A stretch of 19,344 nt of DNA from WLJO01 sp032117595 (GTDB lineage Bacteria; Actinomycetota; Acidimicrobiia; Acidimicrobiales; Ilumatobacteraceae), in the NCBI GenBank assembly GCA_032117595.1, contig JAULYZ010000120.1, forward strand, positions 1 through 19,344, written 5' to 3'. Positions 1-6,977 of this stretch are shown in pieces. Both the position numbers and the translations under genes were made by a program. How positions within the stretch are numbered: position 1 is the stretch's first letter; every line of letters starts with the position of its first letter. The notes beneath the pieces are model-generated. The model did not search any database, was not told the DNA's origin, and worked only from the letters and a program-made list of their open reading frames with translations.

Positions 1-145
1 CTGCGAGGTCCCGAAGAACTCCTTGATCGCAGCCACCACGGGCCGGATATTGATGAGCGTCTGCGGGGTGATCGCTTCGACGTCCTGGGTGGTCATGCGC
101 TCGCGCACGACGCGCTCCATCCGGGAGAGGCCGATGCGCACCTGG
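1..145. repeat. Terminal direct repeat, left copy
   Basis: Bases 1-145 equal 19200-19344 except for G at 127 versus C at 19326, a synonymous Leu codon difference (CTC versus CTG) in rpoB. It is a terminal redundancy that makes the window circular with a 19,199-bp period. Confidence 0.97.
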
Positions 146-1242
146 TTCTGGATGAGCTCACCCACCGAGCGGATGCGACGGTTGGCGAAGTGGTCCTGAT
201 CGTCGAGGCGATACCCGCGCTCCTGCTTGACGAGGTGGAGCATGTAGGAGATGGCTGCAACGACCTCACAGCGGCTCAGGACGTCCTGTCCCTCCTGCGG
301 GAGGTCGAGCAAGTCGCCGCTTAGGCCGAACAGATCGCCCAAACGGGCAACTTCCTCGCCGAGCTTGCGGTTCAGCTTGTAACGGCCGACCCGGCTCAGG
401 TCGTAGCGGCGGTTCTCGAAGAACGCGTTCTTGAAATAGGCGCGGGCCGAGTCGAGCGTCGGCGGCTCACCAGGGCGGGCGCGCTTGTAGATCTCGATCA
501 GGGACTCGTCCTGCGTGGGCGCAATGTGACGGTCCTTCTCCCACTGTCCCTCGAGGAACTCGAAGTGATTGACGAAACGGTCGATGAAGCCGGGGGCGTG
601 CTCCTCGTCGTAGCCGAGGGCGCGAAGCAGCGTGAAGATGCTCATGCGGCGCTTGCGCGCAACGCGGGTGCCGGCGGTGACGTCCTTGCCGGGCTTCTGC
701 TCAACATCGAACTCGAGCCATTCGCCGCGGTACGGGTGAATGGTGCCCTTCACCAACTGGTGCTTCGACAGGTTGCGCAGGCGGAAGCGCTCACCCGGCT
801 CGAAGATGACGCCGGGGCTGCGGACGAGCTGCGACACAACGACGCGCTCGGTGCCGTTGATGATGAAGGTGCCCTTGTCGGTCATCATCGGGAAGTCCCC
901 CATGAAGACCGTCTGCTCCTTGATCTCGCCGGTATTGCGGTTCATGAAGCGCGCGCGCACGAAGATGGGGGCGGCGTAGGTCATGTCCTTCGCCTTGCAC
1001 TCCTCGACGGTGAACTTGCGCAGCGGCTTGAGATCCTCGTCGTTCGGGTCGAACTCGAGCTCGAGCTGCAGGGTCTCGCCGAAGTCCTTGATCGGGGAGA
1101 TGTCCCTGAAGGTCTCGGCGAGGCCGTGCTCGAGGAACCAGTCGAAGCTGGTGCGCTGCACGTCGATCAGACCGGGGAGGTCGAGGACCTCGGTCAGATT
1201 TGCGAAGGAGTAGCGCTCGCGGGATGAGGTACGGGCGGCCAA
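1..1242 (-). CDS. rpoB: RNA polymerase beta subunit, N-terminal part (runs off the left edge)
   Basis: This is the 5' third of rpoB, encoding residues 1-414 of the catalytic beta subunit of RNA polymerase. The frame is open from base 1242 to base 1 and reads through typical beta motifs: YSFANLTEVLDLPGLIDVQ near the N-terminus, MGDFPMMTDKGTFIINGTERVVVSQL, SPGVIFEP, and RRIRSVGELIQNQVRIGLSRMERVVRERM before the edge. I chose the TTG codon at 1242-1240 as start because a GAGGAG Shine-Dalgarno lies 7 nt upstream, an in-frame TGA sits just before it, and the protein then begins AARTSSRERYSFA as in actinobacterial beta. The last codon encodes the Gln of GTSQ, at the start of the rifampicin region. 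The first 145 bases are repeated at the right edge, where the rest of the gene lies; joined, they give a 1,201-residue protein, the usual actinobacterial size. Confidence 0.95.
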   Translation of the reverse strand, partial: MAARTSSRERYSFANLTEVLDLPGLIDVQRTSFDWFLEHGLAETFRDISPIKDFGETLQLELEFDPNDEDLKPLRKFTVEECKAKDMTYAAPIFVRARFMNRNTGEIKEQTVFMGDFPMMTDKGTFIINGTERVVVSQLVRSPGVIFEPGERFRLRNLSKHQLVKGTIHPYRGEWLEFDVEQKPGKDVTAGTRVARKRRMSIFTLLRALGYDEEHAPGFIDRFVNHFEFLEGQWEKDRHIAPTQDESLIEIYKRARPGEPPTLDSARAYFKNAFFENRRYDLSRVGRYKLNRKLGEEVARLGDLFGLSGDLLDLPQEGQDVLSRCEVVAAISYMLHLVKQERGYRLDDQDHFANRRIRSVGELIQNQVRIGLSRMERVVRERMTTQDVEAITPQTLINIRPVVAAIKEFFGTSQ

Positions 1243-1343
1243 GGGTCACTCCTCGGGGTCGAGCGGAAGGTGAAACGTTGCCGGGACGCGCGACGTCAGC
1301 ACAGAACGGAGTGCAGAGGGGTCGGGACGCACGGCAAACGACG

Positions 1344-1373
1344 AGCCTAACGGCTCGGGACGACCGGAATCAA
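1344..1373 (-). promoter_or_regulatory. Candidate rpoB promoter
   Basis: On the minus strand a TTGATT (-35, bases 1373-1368) is followed after 18 nt by TAGGCT (-10, bases 1349-1344), matching the TTGnnn / TAnnnT form of housekeeping sigma promoters in high-GC actinobacteria. It lies about 100 bp upstream of the rpoB start, in the 245-bp gap after the amidase gene. A 5-bp inverted repeat (GAGCC / GGCTC, 1343-1356) overlaps the -10. This is a pattern match only; no transcription data are available. Confidence 0.4.
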
Positions 1374-1428
1374 CCGCCACGACCGGGACCGGCCGGGCGG
1401 TTCGCTCTTGGGCGCGAACGGTAAAGGA

Positions 1429-1484
1429 GCCGCCCCGGGCCGTCAAGGACCCCGACCACCGGACTGGCCCCCTGCCGGGGCGGC
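1429..1484 (-). terminator. Possible terminator hairpin after the amidase gene
   Basis: Ten-base complementary arms (1429-1438 and 1475-1484, GCCGCCCCGG / CCGGGGCGGC) begin 3 nt beyond the amidase stop codon. The loop is long (36 nt) and no clear U-tract follows, so this could be a weak terminator or simply GC-rich sequence. The following 230 bp hold only the candidate rpoB promoter. Confidence 0.3.
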
Positions 1485-1487
1485 GGC

Positions 1488-2891
1488 TCAGCCCCGGGGG
1501 TCGATGGGGGTGGGCAGGCCGAGGGCGTCCTCGATCTGGGCTGCGAGACCCAGACAGCGCAGGTCCGAGAAGGCCGGCCCCATCACCTGCACCCCAACCG
1601 GGAGTTGATCGACGGTTCCGGCGGGCACCGCTGCCCCCGGGAGGCCGAGGAGGTTGGCCGGCTTGACCGGCCTGAGCAGGTCGAGGACTGCCGCCCCGGT
1701 CTCGGGGGACTCGATGTCGAAGCCATGCTGGAACGGTGGTTGGGTCCACACCGGCGAGATCAGCGCGTCGAACCCCTCGAACCAGGCCCCCCAGTCGCGC
1801 TGGAGGCGTTGGCGGGCGGCGAAGCCGTTCAGGGTACTGGGCAGGTCCAGCACCGGGAAGATGTCGACGCCATTCACGAGGAACCGCTTGCCGTCGGGGC
1901 CCATCACCATCTCGAGCAGCGGCAGCTGGTTCCGAAGGTCGAGGCCGAGCAGGTTCGCCCACATCTCCAGCGACTGCTCGTAACCCGGCGGCACGGCCTC
2001 CACCACGGTGTGCCCACGCTCGGCCAGCGCTGCTCCCGCCGCCCTCACCGCTGCGGCAACCCCGGGATGGGTGGTGCCACCGGGGGGTTCGGGGAGCAGA
2101 GCGATCCGGCATCGGGCCCCGTCCGGGAGGTCGATGAGCCGGGCCGGCACGCTCGAGGGGTCGCGCCAGTGAGCACCTGCAACCGCCAACAACCCCGCCC
2201 GCACGTCGGCGACGCGCCGGGCCATCACGCCTTCCACCAGCATGAGCTGCGACGAGATGCCCGGGTCCTCCGGCGGCACCACCGTCGCATGGGGAACCAC
2301 GCCCGTAGTGGGCTTGATCGAGGCGATGCCGCAGCAGTGGGCCGGGTTGCGCAGCGAACCACCGATGTCGTTCCCGAGTCCGATCGGGCTCATCCCCGAG
2401 GCCAGTGCCGCCCCCTCACCACCCGAGGAGCCACCCGCAGTCCGACCCAGATCCCACGGATTGCGCGTGAGGCCGTGCAGTTCTGAATCGGTGTGGACAC
2501 GCAGCCCGAGATCGGGCAGGTTCGTACGCCCGATCGGAATGGCACCTGCTGCGCGCATGCGCTCGACGACCGGGGCATCGCTGGGTGCGACCGCGTCCTT
2601 CAGTGCGACGATGCCCTGGGTCGTGGGTGTGCCGGCGAGATCGATGTTTTCCTTCACGGTGCAGGGGACCCCGTGCAACGGTCCGAGTGGTTCCCCGGAG
2701 CGCACGGCACGGTCGGCGGCAGCCGCACCCGAGCGGGCCTCATCGGCCAGCACTCGAACGATTGCGTTGAGCATCGGGTTCACCGCCTCGATCCGGGCGA
2801 GGTGAGCCTCGACCACCTCGGCACTCGACACCGTGCGCGCTGCAATCATCGCGGCCAGCTCCGTGGCCCCGTACTTCCAGAGTTCCGTCAT
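1488..2891 (-). CDS. Amidase signature (AS) family amidohydrolase
   Basis: The gene encodes 467 residues of the amidase signature family, serine hydrolases that cleave carbon-nitrogen amide bonds. The Ser-cisSer-Lys triad is intact: Lys80 in PCTVKENIDLAGTPTTQG, cis-Ser155 in the glycine-rich GGSSGGEGAALASG, and nucleophile Ser179 in GNDIGGSLRNPA; the 24-residue spacing of the two serines matches fatty-acid amide hydrolase. There is no signal peptide, so it should be cytoplasmic. The start ATG has a GGGAGGG Shine-Dalgarno. It is not convincingly GatA: no gatB or gatC is nearby, and the GGEG variant resembles FAAH/acetamidase-like members. The substrate cannot be told from sequence. Its place between rplL and rpoB is unusual; a strong terminator precedes it and an rpoB promoter candidate follows it, so it may be its own transcription unit. 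Confidence 0.9.
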   Translation of the reverse strand: MTELWKYGATELAAMIAARTVSSAEVVEAHLARIEAVNPMLNAIVRVLADEARSGAAAADRAVRSGEPLGPLHGVPCTVKENIDLAGTPTTQGIVALKDAVAPSDAPVVERMRAAGAIPIGRTNLPDLGLRVHTDSELHGLTRNPWDLGRTAGGSSGGEGAALASGMSPIGLGNDIGGSLRNPAHCCGIASIKPTTGVVPHATVVPPEDPGISSQLMLVEGVMARRVADVRAGLLAVAGAHWRDPSSVPARLIDLPDGARCRIALLPEPPGGTTHPGVAAAVRAAGAALAERGHTVVEAVPPGYEQSLEMWANLLGLDLRNQLPLLEMVMGPDGKRFLVNGVDIFPVLDLPSTLNGFAARQRLQRDWGAWFEGFDALISPVWTQPPFQHGFDIESPETGAAVLDLLRPVKPANLLGLPGAAVPAGTVDQLPVGVQVMGPAFSDLRCLGLAAQIEDALGLPTPIDPRG

Positions 2892-2953
2892 GGTTGACCC
2901 TCCCGTGGCGCGACCGTCCGGTCGAACCCGGTCGTCATTGTGTCCGGAAAACG

Positions 2954-2989
2954 CCGTTGGGGCGAGGGCTCGTGCCCCCGCCCCAACGG
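2954..2989 (-). terminator. Intrinsic terminator after rplL
   Basis: A 16-bp stem (arms 2954-2969 and 2974-2989) with a 4-nt loop lies 45 nt past the rplL stop. The only non-Watson-Crick position (base 2965) is an A-C mismatch on the plus strand but a G-U wobble in the minus-strand RNA, which fits selection on that transcript. The minus strand continues with GTTTTCC directly after the stem. Probably a full or partial terminator that separates the ribosomal-protein genes from the amidase and rpoB. Confidence 0.75.
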
Positions 2990-3034
2990 TGCGGACATGC
3001 GCAAGGTGGTGGGCTCAGGCGCCCACCGACGAGA

Positions 3035-3415
3035 TCACTTGACCTCGACCTCGGCACCGGCCTCGACGAGCTTGGCCTTGGCCTTCTCGGCGTCGTCCTT
3101 GTTGACCTTCTCGAGGACCTTCTGCGGCGCGCCGTCGACGAGGTCCTTGGCCTCCTTGAGGCCCAGGCTGGTGAGCTCGCGCACCACCTTGATGACCTGG
3201 ATCTTCTGGGCGCCAGCGCTGCTGAGGATGACGTCGAACTCTTCTTTCTCTTCCTCTGCCGGTGCAGCGGCGCCGCCACCACCAGCAGCCATCACTGCTA
3301 CCGGGGCAGCAGCGGAGACGCCGAACTTCTCCTCGAACGCGTCGAGCAGTTCCTTGATTTCCATGAGTGACATCGCAGCGATGCCGTCGAGGATCTCTTC
3401 CTTGGTGAGAGCCAT
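3035..3415 (-). CDS. rplL: 50S ribosomal protein bL12 (L7/L12)
   Basis: The 126-residue protein is the stalk protein that recruits the translational GTPases EF-Tu, EF-G and IF2 to the ribosome. The N-terminal dimerisation domain (ALTKEEILDGIAAMSLMEIKELLDAFEEKFGV) is followed by an Ala/Gly/Pro-rich flexible hinge (about residues 34-54) and the C-terminal factor-binding domain with EEFDVILSSAGAQKIQVIKVVREL and the conserved GLKEAKDLVDGAPQKV. Length and domain order are normal. It follows rplJ by 75 nt, as expected for the L10-L12 complex whose members are made together, and is followed by a strong terminator. Confidence 0.97.
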   Translation of the reverse strand: MALTKEEILDGIAAMSLMEIKELLDAFEEKFGVSAAAPVAVMAAGGGGAAAPAEEEKEEFDVILSSAGAQKIQVIKVVRELTSLGLKEAKDLVDGAPQKVLEKVNKDDAEKAKAKLVEAGAEVEVK

Positions 3416-3490
3416 GTGAGTTGTACTCCTTACGAGACGAATGGTGTGAAACCGAATGATGAATGGATGTAACGAAGCGAGCGCTGCCGA

Positions 3491-3991
3491 TCAGGCCGCC
3501 GCCGCCTCCTTCTGGTCGATGAGTGCCTTGAGGCCATAGGCGAAGTTGCGGGGCAGTGCCGTGAGCAGTCCTGCGAACATCGCAAGAAGCGTTTCGCGGG
3601 ACGGCAGGTCGGCGAGGACTTCGACTTCCTTCGCGGACAGGACCTTGTCACCCATCACTCCGCCCTTGAGCACGAGCAACGGGTTGGTCTTCGAGGCCTC
3701 GCGCAGCACCTTTGCTGCGGCGGCAACGTCGCCCTTCACGAAGGCAATCGCGGTGGGGCCGACGAGTTCGCCGACGAGCGACTCGGAGCCCACCTCGCGT
3801 GCAGCAAGGCGGGCAAGGGTGTTCTTGTACACCTTCCACTCGCCACCGTTTGCACGGAGCTGACGACGGATCTCGGCCATCGCCGGAACCGTCATGCCGC
3901 GATACTCGGTGAGAATCGCAGCGTCGGCAGAACGCAGCTTCGCCACGATCTCGGCCACCGTTGCGACCTTTTCGGGCCGGGGGTTTTCCAT
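3491..3991 (-). CDS. rplJ: 50S ribosomal protein uL10
   Basis: The 166-residue protein forms the base of the ribosomal stalk, binding 23S rRNA with its N-terminal domain and L7/L12 dimers with its C-terminal helix. Visible family motifs are KVATVAEIVAKLRSADAAILTEYRGMTVPAMAEIRRQLR near the N-terminus, WKVYKNTLARLA, and GPTAIAFVKGDVAAAAKVL. It ends in the helical region LIDQKEAAAA. The ATG has a near-perfect AGGAGGT Shine-Dalgarno 6 nt upstream. A 243-nt leader separates it from rplA and folds into a long stem, consistent with feedback control by L10 or the L10-L12 complex on its own mRNA. Confidence 0.97.
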   Translation of the reverse strand: MENPRPEKVATVAEIVAKLRSADAAILTEYRGMTVPAMAEIRRQLRANGGEWKVYKNTLARLAAREVGSESLVGELVGPTAIAFVKGDVAAAAKVLREASKTNPLLVLKGGVMGDKVLSAKEVEVLADLPSRETLLAMFAGLLTALPRNFAYGLKALIDQKEAAAA

Positions 3992-4110
3992 GGTTCACCT
4001 CCTCTCGTTCGACTCGATGGTGCTCGCTATGCGCGAACACCCCGAGGAACAGAGAGGATCTGTCGGTGAGGAGTCCGCCTCGTCCGGCGGCGCAGTAACC
4101 ACTGCCCCAT

Positions 4111-4199
4111 TGCCCGCCCGTCGTACGGGTGGACCGGATGTCTCTGGCGAGAACCGTTTGGTTGTAGGTCTGAAAAACTACCTGGCCGCCGGGCGGGCA
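4111..4199 (-). promoter_or_regulatory. Structured rplJ leader, probable L10 autoregulatory element
   Basis: In the 243-nt gap between rplA and rplJ the minus-strand RNA can form a 10-bp basal stem (4199-4190 TGCCCGCCCG with 4120-4111 CGGGCGGGCA) that encloses about 70 nt with smaller helices, for example AGGT / ACCT around a U-rich loop near 4163-4184. A multi-branched leader at exactly this place is known in many bacteria as the binding site for L10(L12)4, which represses rplJL translation. I see position and basal stem, but did not verify the kink-turn and loop consensus of the Rfam L10 leader. Confidence 0.4.
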
Positions 4200-4234
4200 G
4201 CCACGTGAGCGGTCGCGGGATCAGCCGCCGCCGA

Positions 4235-4933
4235 TCACTGCTCCGGCTTGAGCCGGTTGAGATCCATCTTGATGCCGGGACCCATCGTCGACGAGACCAC
4301 CATCTTCTTCAGGTACTTGCCCTTCGCCGACGCCGGCTTGGCACGCTGGAGCTCGTCGAGCACAGCACGGAAGTTCTCCTCGAGTGCCTCGGGAGCGAAC
4401 GATGCCTTGCCCAGCGGGACGTGCACGTTCCCGTAACGGTCAGTGCGGTACTCGACCTTGCCGCCCTTGAACTCCGAGACCGCTCGGCCGACGTCCTGGG
4501 TGACCGTTCCCGTCTTGGGGTTGGGCATGAGGCCGCGGGGACCGAGGACACGACCGAGTCGGCCGACCATCGGCATGAGATCGGGCGTGGCGATGGCGAG
4601 ATCGAAGTCCATCATGCCCTTCTCGACCTCGGCGAAGAGATCATCGGCACCGACGTAGTCGGCGCCGGCGTCACGCGCAGCCTGCGCCGCGTCGCCGGCA
4701 GCGAAGACCGCAATACGCAGGGTCTTTCCGGTGCCGGCCGGCAGGGCCACGGTGCCGCGCACGCTCTGGTCGGCCTTACGGGGGTCGACCCCGAGCCGGG
4801 CGACGAGCTCGATCGTCTCGTCGAACTTGGCAGATGCCAGCGACTTGGCGAGTGCGAGTGCCTCAGTGGGGCTGTACTGCGCATCACGGTCGAAGCGCTT
4901 CAGCGCATCGGAGTACTTCTTGGACATCGGCAT
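4235..4933 (-). CDS. rplA: 50S ribosomal protein uL1
   Basis: The 232-residue protein forms the L1 stalk, which moves with the E-site tRNA; in many bacteria L1 also represses translation of its own operon mRNA. Motifs seen are SKKYSDALKRFD at the N-terminus, FDETIELVARLGVDPRKADQSVRGTVALPAGTGK, LMPMVGRLGRVLGPRGLMPNPKTGTVT, and STMGPGIKMDL at the C-terminus. I start at the ATG at 4933 (MPMSKKY) rather than the upstream ATG at 4948, because a GGGAGG Shine-Dalgarno stands 5 nt before it; an alternative is the ATG two codons later. It is 101 nt downstream of rplK. Confidence 0.95.
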   Translation of the reverse strand: MPMSKKYSDALKRFDRDAQYSPTEALALAKSLASAKFDETIELVARLGVDPRKADQSVRGTVALPAGTGKTLRIAVFAAGDAAQAARDAGADYVGADDLFAEVEKGMMDFDLAIATPDLMPMVGRLGRVLGPRGLMPNPKTGTVTQDVGRAVSEFKGGKVEYRTDRYGNVHVPLGKASFAPEALEENFRAVLDELQRAKPASAKGKYLKKMVVSSTMGPGIKMDLNRLKPEQ

Positions 4934-5034
4934 GATTGCCTCCCTCATTGGTCTGCCCCGCCGGCGAGGTGATCCGGCGTGGGGATGTGTTGGTTACTGA
5001 CGAAACGGGACGAGACGCCGGAGCGACTCGCTAC

Positions 5035-5463
5035 TCAGGAAACGACCTTCAGACCCATGGAGCGAGCGGTGCCACGCACCTGCTCCTTGGCGGCCTCGAG
5101 GTCGTACGCGTTGAGATCGGGCATCTTGATCTTGGCGACTTCTTCGACGTCTTTCTCGGTGACCTGACCGACGATGTTCTTGCCCGGCTCCTTGGAGGCC
5201 TTCTCGAGGCCGGCCTTCTGGCGAAGGAGCACCGGGGTGGGCGGGGTCTTGAGCACGAACGAGAACGAGCGGTCCTCGTACACGGTGATCTCCACCGGGA
5301 TGATGGTGCCCACCTGCGCCTCTGTTGCTGCGTTGTACTGCTTCACGAAGTCCATGATCGGGACGCCATGGGGCCCGAGCGCGGTACCGACAGGCGGGGC
5401 CGGGGTGGCCTTGCCTGCTGGGATCTGGATCTTCACGATTGCCGCGACCTTCTTCTTGGCCAT
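5035..5463 (-). CDS. rplK: 50S ribosomal protein uL11
   Basis: The 142-residue protein binds the GTPase-associated centre of 23S rRNA and is the site of action of thiostrepton-type antibiotics. The N-terminal domain KKKVAAIVKIQIPAGKATPAPPVGTALGPHGV contains the conserved prolines of the thiostrepton face, followed by IMDFVKQYNAAT. The C-terminal RNA-binding domain contains KTPPTPVLLRQKAGLEKASKEPGKNIVGQVT and ends RGTARSMGLKV. Length is normal. It starts 33 nt after nusG with an AAGGGAAG Shine-Dalgarno, and with rplA forms the usual L11 operon unit. Confidence 0.97.
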   Translation of the reverse strand: MAKKKVAAIVKIQIPAGKATPAPPVGTALGPHGVPIMDFVKQYNAATEAQVGTIIPVEITVYEDRSFSFVLKTPPTPVLLRQKAGLEKASKEPGKNIVGQVTEKDVEEVAKIKMPDLNAYDLEAAKEQVRGTARSMGLKVVS

Positions 5464-5496
5464 GGCTGCTTCCCTTCGTATGACCTGAGCGGGTGC

Positions 5497-6219
5497 TCAG
5501 AGCTTGGAGACCTGACTGAAGTCGAGCTCGACCGGGGTCTCCCGGCCGAAGATGTTCACCAACACCTTCAACTTCATGTGATCGGGGTTGAGTTCGACGA
5601 CCTGGCCCGAGAAATCGGCGAACGGGCCTTCCTTGACCCGGACGCTCTCGCCAACCTGGTACTCGAGCTTGGGCTTGCGGCGCGGCGCGAGTTCGGCGTT
5701 GCCCTTCACCGACAGGAAGGTCTCGACCTCACGGCGCGACAGCGGCGTGGGCTTCTGGCCGAACTTGTTCTGACCGACGAAACCCGTGACACCGGGCGTG
5801 TTGCGGATGCAGTACCACGACGAGTCGTCCATGTCGCAGCGCACCAGCAGATAGCCGGGGAACACCTTCTTCTGCACGGTCTGCTTGCGACCGCCCTTGA
5901 ACTCGACGACGTCTTCCATGGGGATGACGATCTCGAAGATCTTCTCCTCCATGTTCATCGACTGGATACGGGCCTCGAGATTGGCCTTCACCTTCTTCTC
6001 GTACCCCGACTGGGTGTGCACGACGTACCACGCACCGGGCCGGAGCCAGGGGTTGTCGTACGGTTCGGCCTCGTCGGCCTCGGCGTCGACCTCGACGTCG
6101 GACTGCAGGTCGAAGGAGGCCTCCACGTCCGGGGTGTCGGCGTCCAGATCAACCGACGCTCCGAGCGGAGCGGTCGTGTCGTCGGACTCGGTGGTGAGGT
6201 TCATGGAATCGTCAGTCAT
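5497..6219 (-). CDS. nusG: Transcription termination/antitermination factor NusG
   Basis: The 240-residue protein binds RNA polymerase through its N-terminal NGN domain and contacts Rho or ribosomal protein S10 through its C-terminal KOW domain, so coupling transcription with translation. An acidic, disordered tail of about 60 residues comes first, as is common in actinobacterial NusG. The NGN domain (about 65-170) has WYVVHTQSGYEKKVKANLE and FPGYLLVRCDMDDSSWYCIRNTPGVTGFVG; the KOW domain has VGESVRVKEGPFADFSGQVVELNPDHMKLKVLVNIFGRETPVELDFSQV. I start at ATG 6219, 5 nt after the secE stop and near a GGGTGA; the same frame stays open further upstream, but that part overlaps secE. Confidence 0.95.
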   Translation of the reverse strand: MTDDSMNLTTESDDTTAPLGASVDLDADTPDVEASFDLQSDVEVDAEADEAEPYDNPWLRPGAWYVVHTQSGYEKKVKANLEARIQSMNMEEKIFEIVIPMEDVVEFKGGRKQTVQKKVFPGYLLVRCDMDDSSWYCIRNTPGVTGFVGQNKFGQKPTPLSRREVETFLSVKGNAELAPRRKPKLEYQVGESVRVKEGPFADFSGQVVELNPDHMKLKVLVNIFGRETPVELDFSQVSKL

Positions 6220-6224
6220 CTTGA

Positions 6225-6527
6225 TCACCCGTACAGCCAGCCCGAGGCCCATCCGAAGAGGGAGTCCAGTCCGAACACCATGGCCGTCACGATGGCCACC
6301 GTGACCAGCACCACGATCGAGTACTTGCGCACCTCGGGCCAGGTGGGCCACGCAACCTTGCGCATCTCGGACCGGACCTCACGGACGTACTGCGGCAACG
6401 TGGTGCGCGGTTCGTCGTGGGAGCGAGTGCTCGTGCGCGCCTGGGAGCGGGTGGGTGCACCCTGCTCGGTGAGGGCGCCCATCCGCTTCAGCTGTCGCTT
6501 CTGCTCGCGGTTCATGTCCATCGACAT
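6225..6527 (-). CDS. secE: Preprotein translocase subunit SecE
   Basis: The 100-residue protein is the small essential subunit that clamps SecY in the SecYEG channel. A hydrophilic N-terminal part of about 45 residues, rich in Arg, Lys and Gln, leads into the conserved SecE motif YVREVRSEMRKVAWPTWPEVRKYSIVVLVTVAIVTAMVFGLDSLFGW, with the amphipathic helix and a single transmembrane segment (about residues 70-90). Three close ATGs are possible (MSMDM); I keep the first. It lies 59 nt after tRNA-Trp and is followed by nusG after 5 nt, the standard secE-nusG pair. Confidence 0.95.
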   Translation of the reverse strand: MSMDMNREQKRQLKRMGALTEQGAPTRSQARTSTRSHDEPRTTLPQYVREVRSEMRKVAWPTWPEVRKYSIVVLVTVAIVTAMVFGLDSLFGWASGWLYG

Positions 6528-6586
6528 GGCGTGGCTACTCGATTCCGGTTGACGTGGTCTGGACGGTGATGGCGTGTTGGGTTGAG

Positions 6587-6659
<73 letters not shown>

Positions 6660-6747
6660 CGGTTGGCGGATCAGTCAGGCTACCACGGGGTAGCCGAGGC
6701 CGATCCGGCCGGGACCGGGAGATATGTGCGGCCGGGCCGCTCTGGGA

Positions 6748-6912
6748 TCAGCGGGTCTCCTTGTGGAGGGTGTGCTTGCGCTCGTGCGAGCAGTACTTCT
6801 GCATCTCGAGGCGCTCACGATCGTTGATCTTGTTCTTCATCGTGATGTAGTTGCGCCGCTTGCACTCGGTGCACTCGAGGGTGATCTTCACCCGCTTGTC
6901 GTTCTTCGGCAT
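6748..6912 (-). CDS. rpmG: 50S ribosomal protein bL33
   Basis: This small gene encodes 54 residues, beginning MPKNDKRVKITLECTECK and ending KYCSHERKHTLHKETR. L33 binds 23S rRNA near the E site. The first zinc knuckle is present (Cys14 and Cys17), but in the second the normal CPxC is CSHE: Cys41 is kept and the fourth cysteine is Glu44, with His43 as a possible substitute ligand. It is thus an intermediate between the zinc-binding and zinc-free L33 types. The ATG has an AGGAG 7 nt upstream. The position between tuf and tRNA-Trp/secE is usual for the rpmG of this block. Confidence 0.93.
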   Translation of the reverse strand: MPKNDKRVKITLECTECKRRNYITMKNKINDRERLEMQKYCSHERKHTLHKETR

Positions 6913-6977
6913 GGTCGCTCCTGTCGCGTCGCCGTCGTGTTCCGGTTACTCGTCGATCCCGTGTCGCCCGGGTGACG

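Noticed and set aside
4974..5021. 7-bp complementary arms in the rplK-rplA gap as an L1-binding site
   Set aside because: The loop is 34 nt and the sequence does not show the known L1 target features; such arms arise easily in GC-rich DNA.
4936..6552. A 538-codon plus-strand frame over rplK, nusG and secE
   Set aside because: The minus strand carries three known proteins with proper starts and stops; the plus frame spans gene boundaries without any recognisable domain.
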